Origin: Bradyrhizobium rifense
GTDB taxonomy: Bacteria; Pseudomonadota; Alphaproteobacteria; Rhizobiales; Xanthobacteraceae
Direction of reading: 5' to 3'
Length of the DNA: 64,000 nucleotides
Assembly: GCF_008123425.1 (NCBI RefSeq)
Contig: NZ_VSSS01000023.1
Location: 62,001 to 126,000, forward strand
The notes beneath the pieces were generated by a model, which was not told where the DNA came from, searched no databases, and saw nothing but the letters and a program-made list of their open reading frames with translations. The position numbers and the translations under genes are program-made. Shown piece by piece: positions 1 to 8,569 of the stretch. Each line of letters starts with the position of its first letter. Positions within the stretch are counted from its first letter, which is position 1.

Positions 1-654
1 GCTTACGTCGATCGCGGCTACAGGGATCTCAAGGTGCGCATCGCCGTCGACGACTTCGCCGAGGATCTGCGCCGTATCACGGCCTTGCGGGAGCGCTTCG
101 GCGAGCGGGTTAAGATTGCGGCGGATGCAAACGGACGCTGGACGGCCGATGAGGCGCTCGCCAAGCTTGACGCGCTCGCCGCGTACGACCTCGCCTATGT
201 CGAGCAGCCGGTGCCGGCCGACGATTGGGCGAGCATCGATGAACTCGCACAGCGAAGCCCGATTCCCGTGATGCTTGACGAAAGTATCGCGACGACCAAT
301 GACGTCACGCGGATATGCGCATATGAAGGGCGGGTGTTTGCGCACCTCAAGCTCGTCAAGCTCGGCGGCATTGCACCGACCGTCGCGGCAGCGCGGAAGC
401 TGTCGGAGGCCGGTGTGCTCTTCATGATCGGCCAGATGAACGAGGGAGCCGCTGCCACCGCGGCGGCGCTGCACGTCGCCTGCGCAACCATGCCTGAATT
501 CGCCGAGCTCTATGGAGCTGACGGGCTGGTCGATGATCCGGTTTCAGGCATTTCCTACACCGACGGGGCGGTCCATGCAGAGCGCGCTCCTGGGCTCGGC
601 GTCGTCTTCGACGCCGCCACCACCAAGCTTATCGGAGACTACAGATATGACTAG
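1..654 (+). CDS. Enolase-superfamily (mandelate racemase/muconate lactonizing) enzyme, 5' truncated
   Basis: The frame is open from base 1, so the gene begins before the window; 217 residues of the C-terminal barrel are visible. Members of this superfamily abstract a proton alpha to a carboxylate with Mg2+ help. Seen here are a Lys-Val-Arg near residue 12 (position of the usual KxK), metal-ligand-like positions in AADANG, VEQPV and LDES, and the LKLVKLGG segment with its conserved lysines. The substrate cannot be read from the sequence. The stop codon overlaps the start of the M24 gene by 8 bp (ATGACTAG), so the two are probably translated together and may act in one catabolic pathway. Superfamily assignment is firm; the specific reaction is unknown. 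Confidence 0.85.
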   Translation, partial: AYVDRGYRDLKVRIAVDDFAEDLRRITALRERFGERVKIAADANGRWTADEALAKLDALAAYDLAYVEQPVPADDWASIDELAQRSPIPVMLDESIATTNDVTRICAYEGRVFAHLKLVKLGGIAPTVAAARKLSEAGVLFMIGQMNEGAAATAAALHVACATMPEFAELYGADGLVDDPVSGISYTDGAVHAERAPGLGVVFDAATTKLIGDYRYD

Positions 655-1819
655 CGATAGCGTGCAGCAGGGCTCTGAATCAGCGTTCCCGAAACAGGAG
701 TATGATGGACGGGTCGCACGCGCGCGCGCGCTGCTCGCCAAGGCCGGCATCGACGTTATGGTCGTCACCGGGCCCGAAAACATCTTCTACCTCACGGGTC
801 AGCAGACGCCGGGCTACTACACGTTTCAGGCGCTGCTCCTGCCGCTCGAGGGCGAACCCGCCTTCGTCGTCCGTCAGCTCGAATATTTCAACTTCATCGC
901 AAACACCTTTATTGCCAATGCGCAAGTCTACCAGGACGGCGATCAGCCGGTGAATTTCCTGGTGAACGTCATCAAGGACCGCAGCTGGGCGTCGAAGCGG
1001 ATCGCGATCGACAAGCGCGGCTGGTTTCTCCCGGTCGCAACCTATGAAGCGCTCCAGGATAAGCTCGGGACGGTCCACGACGGGGCAGGGATCATCGAGC
1101 AGCTCCGTATCGTGAAGTCGGCGGCCGAGCTGGAAAAAATCATAACTGCGGCGTCCTATGTCGAAGCCGGCATGCGCGCAGGCCTTACCGCGGTGAAGCG
1201 CGGCGCGAGCGAAAACGACCTCGTCTCCGCCATGGTGGGAACGTCGATCGCTGCGGGCTCCGAATACGTCGGCATGGAGCCGCTGGTCTCCGTCGGCCGC
1301 CGCAGCGGCGTGCCGCACGGCACCTGGCGGCGCAGACGGATCGGGGCCGACGACCCCGCATTTCTGGAAATGGCCGGCAGCCATGATCGCTACCACGCGG
1401 CGCTGATGCGCAGCGCCTGGATTGGCGCCATGCCGCAGCGCGCGATCGACATGGAGATGACTTGTCAGGACGGGCTTTCCGCAGCGCTCGAGGCAATCAA
1501 GCCGGGCGCACTTTGCGAGGCGCCGCATCTGGCCTGTCAACGGATCATCGATCGCGCGGGTTATACCGAGAACTTCAAGAAGCGAGTCGGCTACAGCATC
1601 GGGATCGCCTTTGCGCCGGATTGGGGCGAGGGCGGCGTGCTCAGCCTGTACACGGGCGTGACCACTGAATTACGCCCGGGCATGACGTTCCACCTTCCGG
1701 TCGCAATGCGAGATTTCGGCCAATTCACCGTCGGCGTCAGCGAGACCGTCATCGTCACCGAAACCGGCTGCCGGCCGCTCAGCACCATCAATCGCTCCAT
1801 CCTGCGTATCGCTGGTTGA
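647..1819 (+). CDS. M24 (creatinase / ectoine hydrolase-like) family protein
   Basis: A 390-residue protein with an N-terminal creatinase_N domain (about residues 15-150, containing VVTGPENIFYLTG) and a C-terminal pita-bread M24 domain. The start at 647 was chosen because it overlaps the upstream stop codon; an open frame extends further 5' but lies inside the enolase-like gene. Where peptidases of this fold carry paired Asp metal ligands, this protein has FLEMAGSHDRYHAAL. That resembles the metal-independent members creatinase and ectoine hydrolase DoeA/EutD. It is therefore more likely an amidohydrolase on a small C-N substrate than an Xaa-Pro peptidase. Coupling to an enolase-like enzyme supports a catabolic role. 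The exact substrate is inference. Confidence 0.8.
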   Translation: MTSDSVQQGSESAFPKQEYDGRVARARALLAKAGIDVMVVTGPENIFYLTGQQTPGYYTFQALLLPLEGEPAFVVRQLEYFNFIANTFIANAQVYQDGDQPVNFLVNVIKDRSWASKRIAIDKRGWFLPVATYEALQDKLGTVHDGAGIIEQLRIVKSAAELEKIITAASYVEAGMRAGLTAVKRGASENDLVSAMVGTSIAAGSEYVGMEPLVSVGRRSGVPHGTWRRRRIGADDPAFLEMAGSHDRYHAALMRSAWIGAMPQRAIDMEMTCQDGLSAALEAIKPGALCEAPHLACQRIIDRAGYTENFKKRVGYSIGIAFAPDWGEGGVLSLYTGVTTELRPGMTFHLPVAMRDFGQFTVGVSETVIVTETGCRPLSTINRSILRIAG

Positions 1820-1885
1820 TGGACGAAAAAGTTAGTGTAGTCAGCAGTTTAGAGTGAAATGGTCCGATTCCGGTTCGGTCTCAAG

Positions 1886-3070
1886 CTATCGTCGCCAGGT
1901 CGGCGTCAGCCCCTCGCGCATGGCAAAACGCCGGAGCGGGCCGATGGCGCCGAGCAGGTGCATGCCGACGGCGCGGACCGGCTGCAGCGGCAGGAAATCG
2001 TTGAGCAGCGAGCGATTGGCGATGTCGATCGCAAAGGTCCGGCTCAAAATGTCCGGGCGCCGCGCCCGGTCGTAGCGCTTGAGCACCTCGTCGGCGCCGG
2101 GATCCTGGCCAGATGCGATGGCCTCGCCAGCCAGCTGGGCAATATCGGCAGCGTCCCGCAGACCGAGATTGAGGCCCTGGGCACCGATCGGGGGAACCAC
2201 ATGGGCGGCTTCGCCGACCAGCGCGATGCGGTCGCGCGCAAAGGACTTTGGCCGTTCGATCGCCAGCGGAAACAGGCTGCGGCCGGGCTCGACCGTCATG
2301 CGGCCGAGGATGGAATGCGATTGCTTCTCGATCGCGATGGAGAGCTCTTCGTCGCTCAAGCCGCGAAGTCGCTCGGCCTCCGCGGGCGCCGAGACCCAGA
2401 CGATGCTGGAGCGGTTGCCGGGCAGGGGCACGAACACGCACGGGCCGTACGGCGTGTGGAACTCGGTCGAAACGTTGCGATGCGGGCGGGCATGGCCGAC
2501 GTTGAAGGTCAGCGCGGTCTGCGTCAGGTCGCGCCGCGTCACCGCAATGCCGGCGGCCTCCCGGCACAGCGAGTGCCGGCCATCGGCGCCGACCACGAGC
2601 CGCGCGGTCAGGAATTGTCCGGACGCCGTGCGGATTGCGACGTCATCAGCTTCGATGACGACGTTCTCGGCCTCGTCGTCGAAACGGACGAGGTTCGGAA
2701 ACTCGGCCGCGCGCGCCTCGAGCGCCAGCATCAGCGAGCGGTTGTCGATGTTGTAACCGAACGCGTCGAGCGCGATCTCATGACAGGAGAACCGGACCTC
2801 GGGGCTGCGGAACAGCCGCCCGGTGTCGTCGACGAGGCGCATGATTTCGAGCGCCGCCGCCTTGTCCTTGCAGCGCGGCCAGACGTCGAGGCTTTCCAGG
2901 AGCTCGACGGAGGCACCCAACAGCGCGGTGGTGCGGTTGTCGGCGTAGGGCAGGCGCCGCGCCACCAGCGCGGTCCGCGCGTCGGCCTGCGCCAGTGCAA
3001 TTGCCGCCGCAAGGCCTGCCGGTCCGCCGCCGATAACGCTGACGTCAAAGGGTGTGGATGCGTCTGTCAT
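1886..3070 (-). CDS. UbiH/UbiF/COQ6-type FAD-dependent hydroxylase
   Basis: A 394-residue flavoprotein monooxygenase. It has an N-terminal dinucleotide-binding VIGGGPAGLAAAIALAQ (about residues 11-27), the DG motif in VVGADGRHSLCR (about 160), and the FAD ribityl-binding GD-like motif in ALVGEAAHVVPPIGAQGLNL (about 285). These mark the UbiH/COQ6 family, which hydroxylates the ring of ubiquinone precursors at the inner membrane using O2 and NADPH-reduced flavin. Length fits the family (about 390-410). It converges with the M24 gene (66 bp gap) and diverges from pcs. Which ring position it hydroxylates cannot be decided here. Confidence 0.87.
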   Translation of the reverse strand: MTDASTPFDVSVIGGGPAGLAAAIALAQADARTALVARRLPYADNRTTALLGASVELLESLDVWPRCKDKAAALEIMRLVDDTGRLFRSPEVRFSCHEIALDAFGYNIDNRSLMLALEARAAEFPNLVRFDDEAENVVIEADDVAIRTASGQFLTARLVVGADGRHSLCREAAGIAVTRRDLTQTALTFNVGHARPHRNVSTEFHTPYGPCVFVPLPGNRSSIVWVSAPAEAERLRGLSDEELSIAIEKQSHSILGRMTVEPGRSLFPLAIERPKSFARDRIALVGEAAHVVPPIGAQGLNLGLRDAADIAQLAGEAIASGQDPGADEVLKRYDRARRPDILSRTFAIDIANRSLLNDFLPLQPVRAVGMHLLGAIGPLRRFAMREGLTPTWRR

Positions 3071-3198
3071 GGAACGACATTTGACACGGCCTGCGGCAAA
3101 TACAAGCCCACCAATTTTGCCTGATTTTATGACGAATTGCGCGGCGCAATGCCGCGACGGCGGATGTGCAAACCGGCCCCGTTCTGGTAGCAGAGGCC

Positions 3199-3924
3199 AT
3201 GGATAGCCAAGAGGATTCCCTCAAGCCGACGCCCGCGATCCGGGCCGCGGCGTTTTCGGTGCACATCTTCACCGCCTTCGGCGCGGCGATCGCGCTATTG
3301 GCGATGCTGGAGGCGGTGCGCGAGCACTGGGCGGCGATGTTCGGCTGGCTGGGCGTCGCCCTGATCATCGACGCGGTCGACGGGCCGATCGCGCGCCGGC
3401 TCAAGGTCAAGGATGTGCAACCGAACTGGTCGGGCGACGTGCTCGACCTCGTCGTCGACTTCGTCACCTATGTCTTCGTGCCGGCCTATGCGATCGTGGC
3501 GAGCGGCCTGTTGCTGCCGGTGGCGGCGCCCTTGCTCGGCATCGCCATCATTGTCACCAGCGCATTATATTTCGCCGATCTGCGCATGAAGGCGGATGAC
3601 AATCATTTCCGCGGCTTTCCGGCGCTGTGGAACGCGGCGGCATTCTATCTGTTCCTGCTGCACTGGCCTCCGCTGTCGTCGACGCTGCTGGTCGGGGCGC
3701 TGGTGGTGCTGACCTTCGTGCCGTTCCACGTCCTGCATCCGGTTCGCGTCGTGCGGCTGCGCTGGCTGACGATGTCGCTGATCGCCATCGGGGCGGTGCT
3801 CGCGCTCTACGCGCTCGAAATGGATTTTCGGGTCGGTACCGGCGTGACGATTGCGCTCTGCGCGATCGCGCTCTGGATCGCCTTCAGCGACGCGTTGATC
3901 CGCCTCGCCAGGTCCTTCGCATGA
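3199..3924 (+). CDS. pcs: Phosphatidylcholine synthase
   Basis: A 241-residue integral membrane enzyme of the CDP-alcohol phosphatidyltransferase family. The signature is visible as DGPIARR followed by GDVLDLVVD (about residues 60-90), matching the DG-x2-AR...G-x3-D-x3-D catalytic motif. The N-terminal HIFTAFGAA is typical of rhizobial Pcs, which condenses choline with CDP-diacylglycerol to make phosphatidylcholine in one step. About seven to eight hydrophobic segments follow. ATG at 3199 is preceded by AGAGG; an earlier in-frame codon at 3166 has no better site. The stop overlaps the next gene's start (ATGA), so terC is co-translated. This Pcs pathway is typical of host-associated alphaproteobacteria. 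Confidence 0.9.
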   Translation: MDSQEDSLKPTPAIRAAAFSVHIFTAFGAAIALLAMLEAVREHWAAMFGWLGVALIIDAVDGPIARRLKVKDVQPNWSGDVLDLVVDFVTYVFVPAYAIVASGLLLPVAAPLLGIAIIVTSALYFADLRMKADDNHFRGFPALWNAAAFYLFLLHWPPLSSTLLVGALVVLTFVPFHVLHPVRVVRLRWLTMSLIAIGAVLALYALEMDFRVGTGVTIALCAIALWIAFSDALIRLARSFA

Positions 3925-4655
3925 TGCATTTGTTGACCAGCCCCGAGGCCTGGGCCGCGCTGCTGACTTTGACCTCGCTCGAGATCGTGCTCGGCATCGA
4001 CAACGTCATCTTCCTGTCGGTGATCGTTTCGCGCATCCCCGAGCCGCAGGCCCATCGCGCCCGCCAGATCGGGCTGGCGCTGGCGCTGGTCTTCCGGATC
4101 ATCCTGCTCAGCGTGCTGGTCTGGCTGATCGGCCTGACCGCGCCGGTGTTCTCGTTCAGGGGATACGATTTCTCGTGGCGCGACCTGATCCTGATCGGCG
4201 GCGGCCTGTTCCTGATCGCGAAGGCGACGCACGAGATCCATGCCGAGGTCGAGGCCGATGACGGCGAGGGGAAGAAGGAGTCCGGCGGCAACGCCTTCTT
4301 CTGGGTGATCGTCCAGATCATCGTCATCGACATCGTGTTCTCGCTGGACTCGATCATCACCGCGATCGGCATGGCGCAGGACCTCGAGATCATGATCGCG
4401 GCCGTCGTGATCGCCTGCCTGATCATGTACATTTCGTCGGGACCGGTGGCGCGATTCGTCGCCGAGCATCCGACCACAAAAATGCTGGCGCTGGCGTTCC
4501 TGGTGCTGATCGGCGTCGCCCTGGTCGCGGACGGATTCCAATTCCACATCCCGCGCGGCTACATCTACTTCGCGATTGTGTTCTCGGCGGCGGTGGAGTT
4601 CTTCAACGTGCTGGCGAAGAGCAACCGCAAGAAGGCCAGCAAGCCGTCCGTCTAG
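3921..4655 (+). CDS. TerC-family integral membrane protein
   Basis: A 244-residue membrane protein with about seven transmembrane segments and the TerC hallmarks: acidic motifs LEIVLGIDNVIF near residue 20 and VIDIVFSLDSIITAIGMA near residue 140. Loops are rich in charged residues (about 105-120). TerC proteins are linked to tellurite resistance and, in better studied cases, to metal (Mn2+) export that metallates secreted enzymes; the role here is unknown. The start is fixed by ATGA overlap with pcs. The open frame extending upstream to 3627 lies inside pcs and is rejected. Confidence 0.9.
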   Translation: MMHLLTSPEAWAALLTLTSLEIVLGIDNVIFLSVIVSRIPEPQAHRARQIGLALALVFRIILLSVLVWLIGLTAPVFSFRGYDFSWRDLILIGGGLFLIAKATHEIHAEVEADDGEGKKESGGNAFFWVIVQIIVIDIVFSLDSIITAIGMAQDLEIMIAAVVIACLIMYISSGPVARFVAEHPTTKMLALAFLVLIGVALVADGFQFHIPRGYIYFAIVFSAAVEFFNVLAKSNRKKASKPSV

Positions 4656-4731
4656 CCGCTCCAATTTGGGTCGAGTTGACAAGGCGGGCGCTATGTCTTT
4701 CGCTGGGTCTGGAGAATGAGGAGGTCATGTG

Positions 4732-5706
4732 ATGACCAAAGCCGTCCGTGTGCACAAGGTCGGAGGCCCCGAGGCGCTGGTCTATGAGAGCGTCGACGTC
4801 CCGGCGCCGGGACCTGGCGAAGTGCGCATCCGTCAGCATGCGGTCGGCCTGAACTTCATCGACGTCTATTACCGCACCGGCCTCTACAAGGCGCCGAGCC
4901 TGCCCTTCATTGCCGGCAACGAGGCCTCGGGCGAGGTCCTGGCCGTCGGGCCGGGCGTGACGAATTTCCATCCCGGCGATCGCGTCGCCTACTACCACAA
5001 TCTCGGCGCGTATACGAGCGAGCGCAACATCCCCTGGGAGAAGCTGGTCAAGCTGCCCGACCACATCACCCACGAGCAGGGTGCCGTGCTGATGCTCAAG
5101 GGCCTGACGGTCTGGTACCTCCTGCACAAGACCTTCAAGGTCGAGCCGCATCATCGCGTGCTGATTCATGCCGCTGCCGGCGGGATCGGTCTCTTGGCCT
5201 GCCAATGGGCGAGGGCGCTGGGGGCCCACGTCATCGGCACGGTCGGCTCGCGCGAGAAGGCCGAACTTGCCGAGGCCAATGGCTGCGATCACGTCATCCT
5301 CTACAACGAGGAGGACTTCGTCGCGCGCGTCAAACAAATCAGCCGCAACGAGGGCTGCGACGTCGTCTATGACGGCGTCGGCAAAGCGACCTTCCCGGGC
5401 TCGCTGTCGTGCCTGAAGCCGCGCGGCATGTTCGTTTCGTTCGGCAACGCCTCGGGTCCCGTGCCGCCGTTCTCGATCGCCGAGCTGAACAATCATGGCT
5501 CGCTGTTTGCGACCCGGCCGAAGCTCAACGACTACGTCGGCACGCGCAAGGAACTGCTCGAAGGCGCCGACACGCTGTTTTCCGCCGTCATCAACGGCAA
5601 GCTGCACGTGCCGATCAACCACGCCTACGCGCTGAAGGACGCCGCCAAGGCCCATATCGACCTCGAAAGCCGCAACACCACCGGCGCGTCGATTTTGAAG
5701 CCGTAA
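4732..5706 (+). CDS. Zinc-less MDR-type NADPH:quinone oxidoreductase
   Basis: A 324-residue medium-chain dehydrogenase/reductase. The N-terminal GroES-like half carries RTGLYKAPSLPFIAGNEASG (about residues 45-65). The Rossmann half carries HAAAGGIGLLACQWARALGA (about 145-165), the AAGGxG coenzyme motif of quinone oxidoreductases. The structural zinc cysteines of alcohol dehydrogenases are absent. It most likely reduces quinones with NADPH in the cytoplasm. ATG at 4732 is used; a GTG lies immediately upstream at 4729. It ends just before a palindromic intergenic element. Confidence 0.88.
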   Translation: MTKAVRVHKVGGPEALVYESVDVPAPGPGEVRIRQHAVGLNFIDVYYRTGLYKAPSLPFIAGNEASGEVLAVGPGVTNFHPGDRVAYYHNLGAYTSERNIPWEKLVKLPDHITHEQGAVLMLKGLTVWYLLHKTFKVEPHHRVLIHAAAGGIGLLACQWARALGAHVIGTVGSREKAELAEANGCDHVILYNEEDFVARVKQISRNEGCDVVYDGVGKATFPGSLSCLKPRGMFVSFGNASGPVPPFSIAELNNHGSLFATRPKLNDYVGTRKELLEGADTLFSAVINGKLHVPINHAYALKDAAKAHIDLESRNTTGASILKP

Positions 5707-5710
5707 CTCC

Positions 5711-5828
5711 CTAATTGCGAGCGAAGCGAAGCAATCCAGAACTACCTCCGCGGAAGCAGTCTGGATTGCTTCGTCGCCAGCGCAAAATTGCTTCGCAATT
5801 TTGTCGCGGGCTCGTCGCAATGACGAGT
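5711..5828. repeat. Palindromic intergenic element between convergent genes
   Basis: This 118-bp stretch lies between the 3' ends of the quinone oxidoreductase gene and the aminotransferase gene. It contains the inverted words GAAGCAATCCAG and CTGGATTGCTTC, then AAAATTGC and GCAATTTT arms around CTTC. Elements with GCGAGCGAAGCAATCC...GGATTGCTTCGTCG are dispersed in Bradyrhizobiaceae genomes as I know them. It can also act as a bidirectional transcript end. Copy number could not be counted. Confidence 0.6.
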
Positions 5829-5829
5829 C

Positions 5830-7026
5830 CTACGCGACCCGTCTCGCCGCGCCGGCCTTGGTCAAGATCCCGTCGAGACAATCGATCATCTCGGAGATCT
5901 CCGCCTTCGTGACGTTCAGCGCCGGCATGAAGCGCAGCGCGTCGAGCTGCGGCGCGTTGAGGAGCACGCCGGCCGTGAACGCCTGCGCGACGATGCCGGG
6001 TGCGATCGGCAGCTTGAGGTCGAGCGCGAGCAAGAGGCCGCGGCCCCGCACGCCGCCAAGGCCGTGTCGCGCCGAGACTTTTTGCAGCTCGCTCTCGAGC
6101 AGCAGCCCGGTCTCGGTGACCGACTTCAGGAACGCCGGCTTGCCGACCTCGTCGAGTACCGCAAGGCCGGCGGCACACATGACCGGATTGCCGTTGAACG
6201 TGCCGCCCTGGTCGCCGTGCTCGAAGCAGGAGGCGCGTTCGGTTGCGAGCAGAGCCGCGAGCGGTACGCCGCCGCCGATGCCCTTGCCGAGCGTCATGAT
6301 GTCGGGCGCGATGCCTGTGTGCTCATAGTGGAAGAGCTTTCCGGTCCGGCCCATGCCGGTCTGGATCTCGTCAAAAATGAGCAGCAGGCCATGAGCCTCG
6401 GTCAGCGCGCGCAGCTCCCGCAAGAACTGGTCGGTTGCCGGCCACACGCCGGACTCGCCCTGGATCGGCTCGAGCATCACCGCAACGGTGTTGCTGCTGA
6501 TCAGTTTCTCGACCGAGGCAATGTCGTTGAGTTTTGCCTTCTTGAAGCCGGCAACCTTCGGCTCGAACAGCGGCTCGAACGCCTTCTTGCCCGAGGCCGA
6601 CATCGTCGCGAGCGTCCTCCCGTGGAAGCCGCCTTCGAACGTGATGATCTCGAACGCGCCGCTCTTGCGCAGGCTGCCATATTTGCGCGCGAGCTTGATC
6701 GCGCCCTCATTGGCCTCTGCGCCCGAATTGGCGAAGAACACCTGGTCGAACGCGCTGTTCTCGACCAGCGCCTGCGCGAGCTTGAGGCTCGGCTCGTTGT
6801 AGAAGGCCGGGCTCGGCGTCAGCAACCGCCTGGCCTGCGCAGCCAACGCATCCGCAACCGCCGGCGGGGAGTGGCCGAGGCAGTTCACGGCCCAGCCCTG
6901 CACGAAATCAAGATAGCGCTTGCGGCTGTCGTCCCAGAGGTATGAGCCGGCGCCACGGACGAACACGGCCTTGGGCCGTGCGGTGATGTCCATCAGCGCA
7001 TCATACGGATGGGTGGCGGTGGTCAT
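5830..7026 (-). CDS. argD: Acetylornithine aminotransferase-type class III aminotransferase
   Basis: A 398-residue PLP-dependent class III aminotransferase. Visible are [20 protein letters not shown] (about residues 100-120), [16 protein letters not shown] with the PLP-ring Asp (about 215), and the Schiff-base lysine in [12 protein letters not shown] (about 245). ArgD converts N-acetylglutamate semialdehyde to N-acetylornithine with glutamate as amino donor. The start at 7026 follows an AGGAG site; a longer frame to 7113 would run through the spacer. Close relatives act on succinylornithine, GABA or other amines, so the family alone does not prove arginine synthesis. The Arg-rich leader ORF and terminator just upstream do support it. 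No argF follows, unlike the usual argD-argF order in this group. Confidence 0.82.
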   Translation of the reverse strand: MTTATHPYDALMDITARPKAVFVRGAGSYLWDDSRKRYLDFVQGWAVNCLGHSPPAVADALAAQARRLLTPSPAFYNEPSLKLAQALVENSAFDQVFFANSGAEANEGAIKLARKYGSLRKSGAFEIITFEGGFHGRTLATMSASGKKAFEPLFEPKVAGFKKAKLNDIASVEKLISSNTVAVMLEPIQGESGVWPATDQFLRELRALTEAHGLLLIFDEIQTGMGRTGKLFHYEHTGIAPDIMTLGKGIGGGVPLAALLATERASCFEHGDQGGTFNGNPVMCAAGLAVLDEVGKPAFLKSVTETGLLLESELQKVSARHGLGGVRGRGLLLALDLKLPIAPGIVAQAFTAGVLLNAPQLDALRFMPALNVTKAEISEMIDCLDGILTKAGAARRVA

Positions 7027-7101
7027 GTCGAACTCCTCTTGAGGCAGCGAAGACTTTGGGTAGGGAAGATTTGGGGCCGGGTAAAAGGGACGCAAAAAGC
7101 A

Positions 7102-7132
7102 AGAAGGCCGCACTTTGCGGGTGCGGCCTTCT
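7102..7132 (-). terminator. Intrinsic terminator upstream of argD (probable attenuator)
   Basis: A perfect 12-bp inverted repeat, AGAAGGCCGCAC and GTGCGGCCTTCT, with a 7-nt loop. On the minus strand it is followed by TTGCTTTTTGCG, a U-rich tail. It sits 25 nt after the stop of an Arg-rich 29-codon ORF and 75 nt before the argD start, in the position of a transcription attenuator. It could alternatively be the simple terminator of the TPR gene upstream. Confidence 0.75.
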
Positions 7133-7157
7133 CGAAAACTGTGCTGAATTTACTGGT

Positions 7158-7247
7158 TCAGCGGCGTCGTCGGACATGGCGCAACCCATCATCGTCGCGG
7201 GAGCGACGACGCATGGCCTGGCGCAGATGGGTCCGGGAATTGATCAT
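7158..7247 (-). CDS. Putative arginine leader peptide (29 aa)
   Basis: A 30-codon ORF on the minus strand, ATG at 7247 and TGA at 7160-7158. Eleven of its 29 residues are arginine: codons 13-15 are CGT CGT CGC and codons 26-29 are CGA CGA CGC CGC just before the stop. It lies between a TTGACA hexamer (7285-7280) and a strong terminator hairpin (7132-7102) in front of argD. That is the layout of leader-peptide attenuation, where ribosomes stalling at scarce codons prevent terminator formation. No Shine-Dalgarno is visible. A promoter at TTGACA would start transcription within a few bases of the ATG, giving a leaderless ORF as known for rhizobial trpL. Function is inference; no homologue was checked. 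Confidence 0.55.
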   Translation of the reverse strand: MINSRTHLRQAMRRRSRDDDGLRHVRRRR

Positions 7248-7255
7248 GGGGCGGG

Positions 7256-7285
7256 TCCGTACAGCCGAATGGCAGGGCTTGTCAA
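7256..7285 (-). promoter_or_regulatory. Candidate promoter for the argD leader
   Basis: TTGACA at 7285-7280 is a perfect -35 hexamer on the minus strand. With 16 to 18 bp spacing the -10 would be TGTACG or TACGGA, both weak, though -10 boxes are poorly conserved in alphaproteobacteria. Transcription would begin at about 7251-7247, at or just before the leader ATG. Confidence 0.4.
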
Positions 7286-7292
7286 GCGGGAG

Positions 7293-8444
7293 CTACTGAA
7301 CACCGTAAGGCGCGAACATATCGGCGATACCGGCATTGATCGCCTTCGCCGCCGCGATGTCGCGTTCCGCGCCGTCGGTATCCCCCTTTTTGCGCTTCGC
7401 AAGCCCGCGGCCATAGAGCGAGCTGTCGAGCCCCGGCTTTGCGCTCAGCACCGCGTCGTAATCGGCGATCGCGGCGTCGAGATTGCCGAGCTTGAGGTAG
7501 GTGAGGGCGCGGCTGTCGAGCGTATAGGGATCGTTCGGGCGCATCCGGAGCGCCTGTTCGCAATCGCCGAGCGCCTCCTGCAATTGGCCGAGGATCGCGT
7601 GCGTCATGCAGCGCGCGTTGAACACGCCGGAATAGCTCGCATTGGCCTTGATCGAACGATCGTAATCCTCCAGCGCCCGGGCATAGTCGTGCGCGTCGAA
7701 ATACATGTTCGCGCGCGCATAGGCATCGCGGTCGTTGTTCGGATTGAGCTGGAGCGACTTCCCGAAATCGGCCAGCGCACGCGGCCGGTCGCCCTTGTCG
7801 CGGAAGATGCGCGCGCGATTGCCATAGGCCGGGCCATAATTGGGATCGAGCTTGATCGACATGTCGAGATCGGCAAGCGCGCGGTCGGCCTCGTGGTGTT
7901 CGCGATAGGCTGTGCCGCGATTGAAATAGGCCAGCGCAAATTTCGGGTTGAGCTTGATGGCCCGATCGTAATCCGCCATCGCGCGCTCGTAGTCGTTCCT
8001 GGCGATGCGGGAGTTTCCGCGGTTGTTGTAGTAGCGCGCATCGTCGGGCTCGAGCTGGATCGCGCGCGTGTAGTCGGCGATGGCGTGATCGCGGTCACCG
8101 AGATCGTCATAGGCGATGCCGCGATTGTACCAGGCGATAACGTCGTTCGGATCGAGATCGAGGGCGCGGTTGAGATCGGCGACAGCCAGCTCGGAATCGC
8201 CCTTGCGCCGATAGACTTCGCCGCGATTGGCAAGCGCGGCCGCATTCGACGGGTTGGCCTTCAGCACGAGTGTGCATCCATCCATGCGCTGATCGTCGCT
8301 GACCTTGTCGTCTCTGGCGAAGCACCATTGGCGCGCCTGGGCAGGCGACAGGGATTGCGCCGCGGCCGGGAACGTGAGCAAAGTCAATGCTGCGGCGATC
8401 GCGCACAGGCAGGTCCGGATATCGATCTTGTGATTGCATGTCAT
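7293..8444 (-). CDS. Secreted tetratricopeptide-repeat protein
   Basis: A 383-residue protein with a signal peptide (hydrophobic CAIAAALTLLTFPAAA, cleavage near AAAQS, residue 30) followed by about nine to ten consecutive 34-residue TPR units. Typical repeats are ALANRGEVYRRKGDSELAVA, VIAWYNRGIAYDDLGDRDHA and ARYYNNRGNSRIARNDYERA. TPR superhelices bind other proteins; no catalytic domain is present. It is likely periplasmic or outer-membrane associated. It is transcribed divergently from the gene at 8570. It ends 7 bp before the putative promoter of the argD leader, so read-through into argD is possible. Confidence 0.85.
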   Translation of the reverse strand: MTCNHKIDIRTCLCAIAAALTLLTFPAAAQSLSPAQARQWCFARDDKVSDDQRMDGCTLVLKANPSNAAALANRGEVYRRKGDSELAVADLNRALDLDPNDVIAWYNRGIAYDDLGDRDHAIADYTRAIQLEPDDARYYNNRGNSRIARNDYERAMADYDRAIKLNPKFALAYFNRGTAYREHHEADRALADLDMSIKLDPNYGPAYGNRARIFRDKGDRPRALADFGKSLQLNPNNDRDAYARANMYFDAHDYARALEDYDRSIKANASYSGVFNARCMTHAILGQLQEALGDCEQALRMRPNDPYTLDSRALTYLKLGNLDAAIADYDAVLSAKPGLDSSLYGRGLAKRKKGDTDGAERDIAAAKAINAGIADMFAPYGVQ

Positions 8445-8569
8445 TTGATTGCTGCGCAGAAACCATCAAGCCTCTAGCGCGTTTGTGATCTCGGAACGCG
8501 AATTGGTTCGAACCGGATGCAAGCCGGGACAGACCAACAGGCACGGGACCAACCAGACAGTTTTCAGCC

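Noticed and set aside
7102..7132. The argD-upstream hairpin as only the TPR gene's terminator
   Set aside because: It lies 160 bp past the TPR stop, with a TTGACA hexamer and an Arg-rich ORF in between, so an independent attenuated transcript explains the layout better. The simpler reading is not excluded.
7056..8477. A plus-strand frame of 473 codons across the leader ORF and TPR gene
   Set aside because: It is antisense to the signal-peptide/TPR protein and consists of repetitive Ile/Val/Arg runs mirroring the TPR codons.
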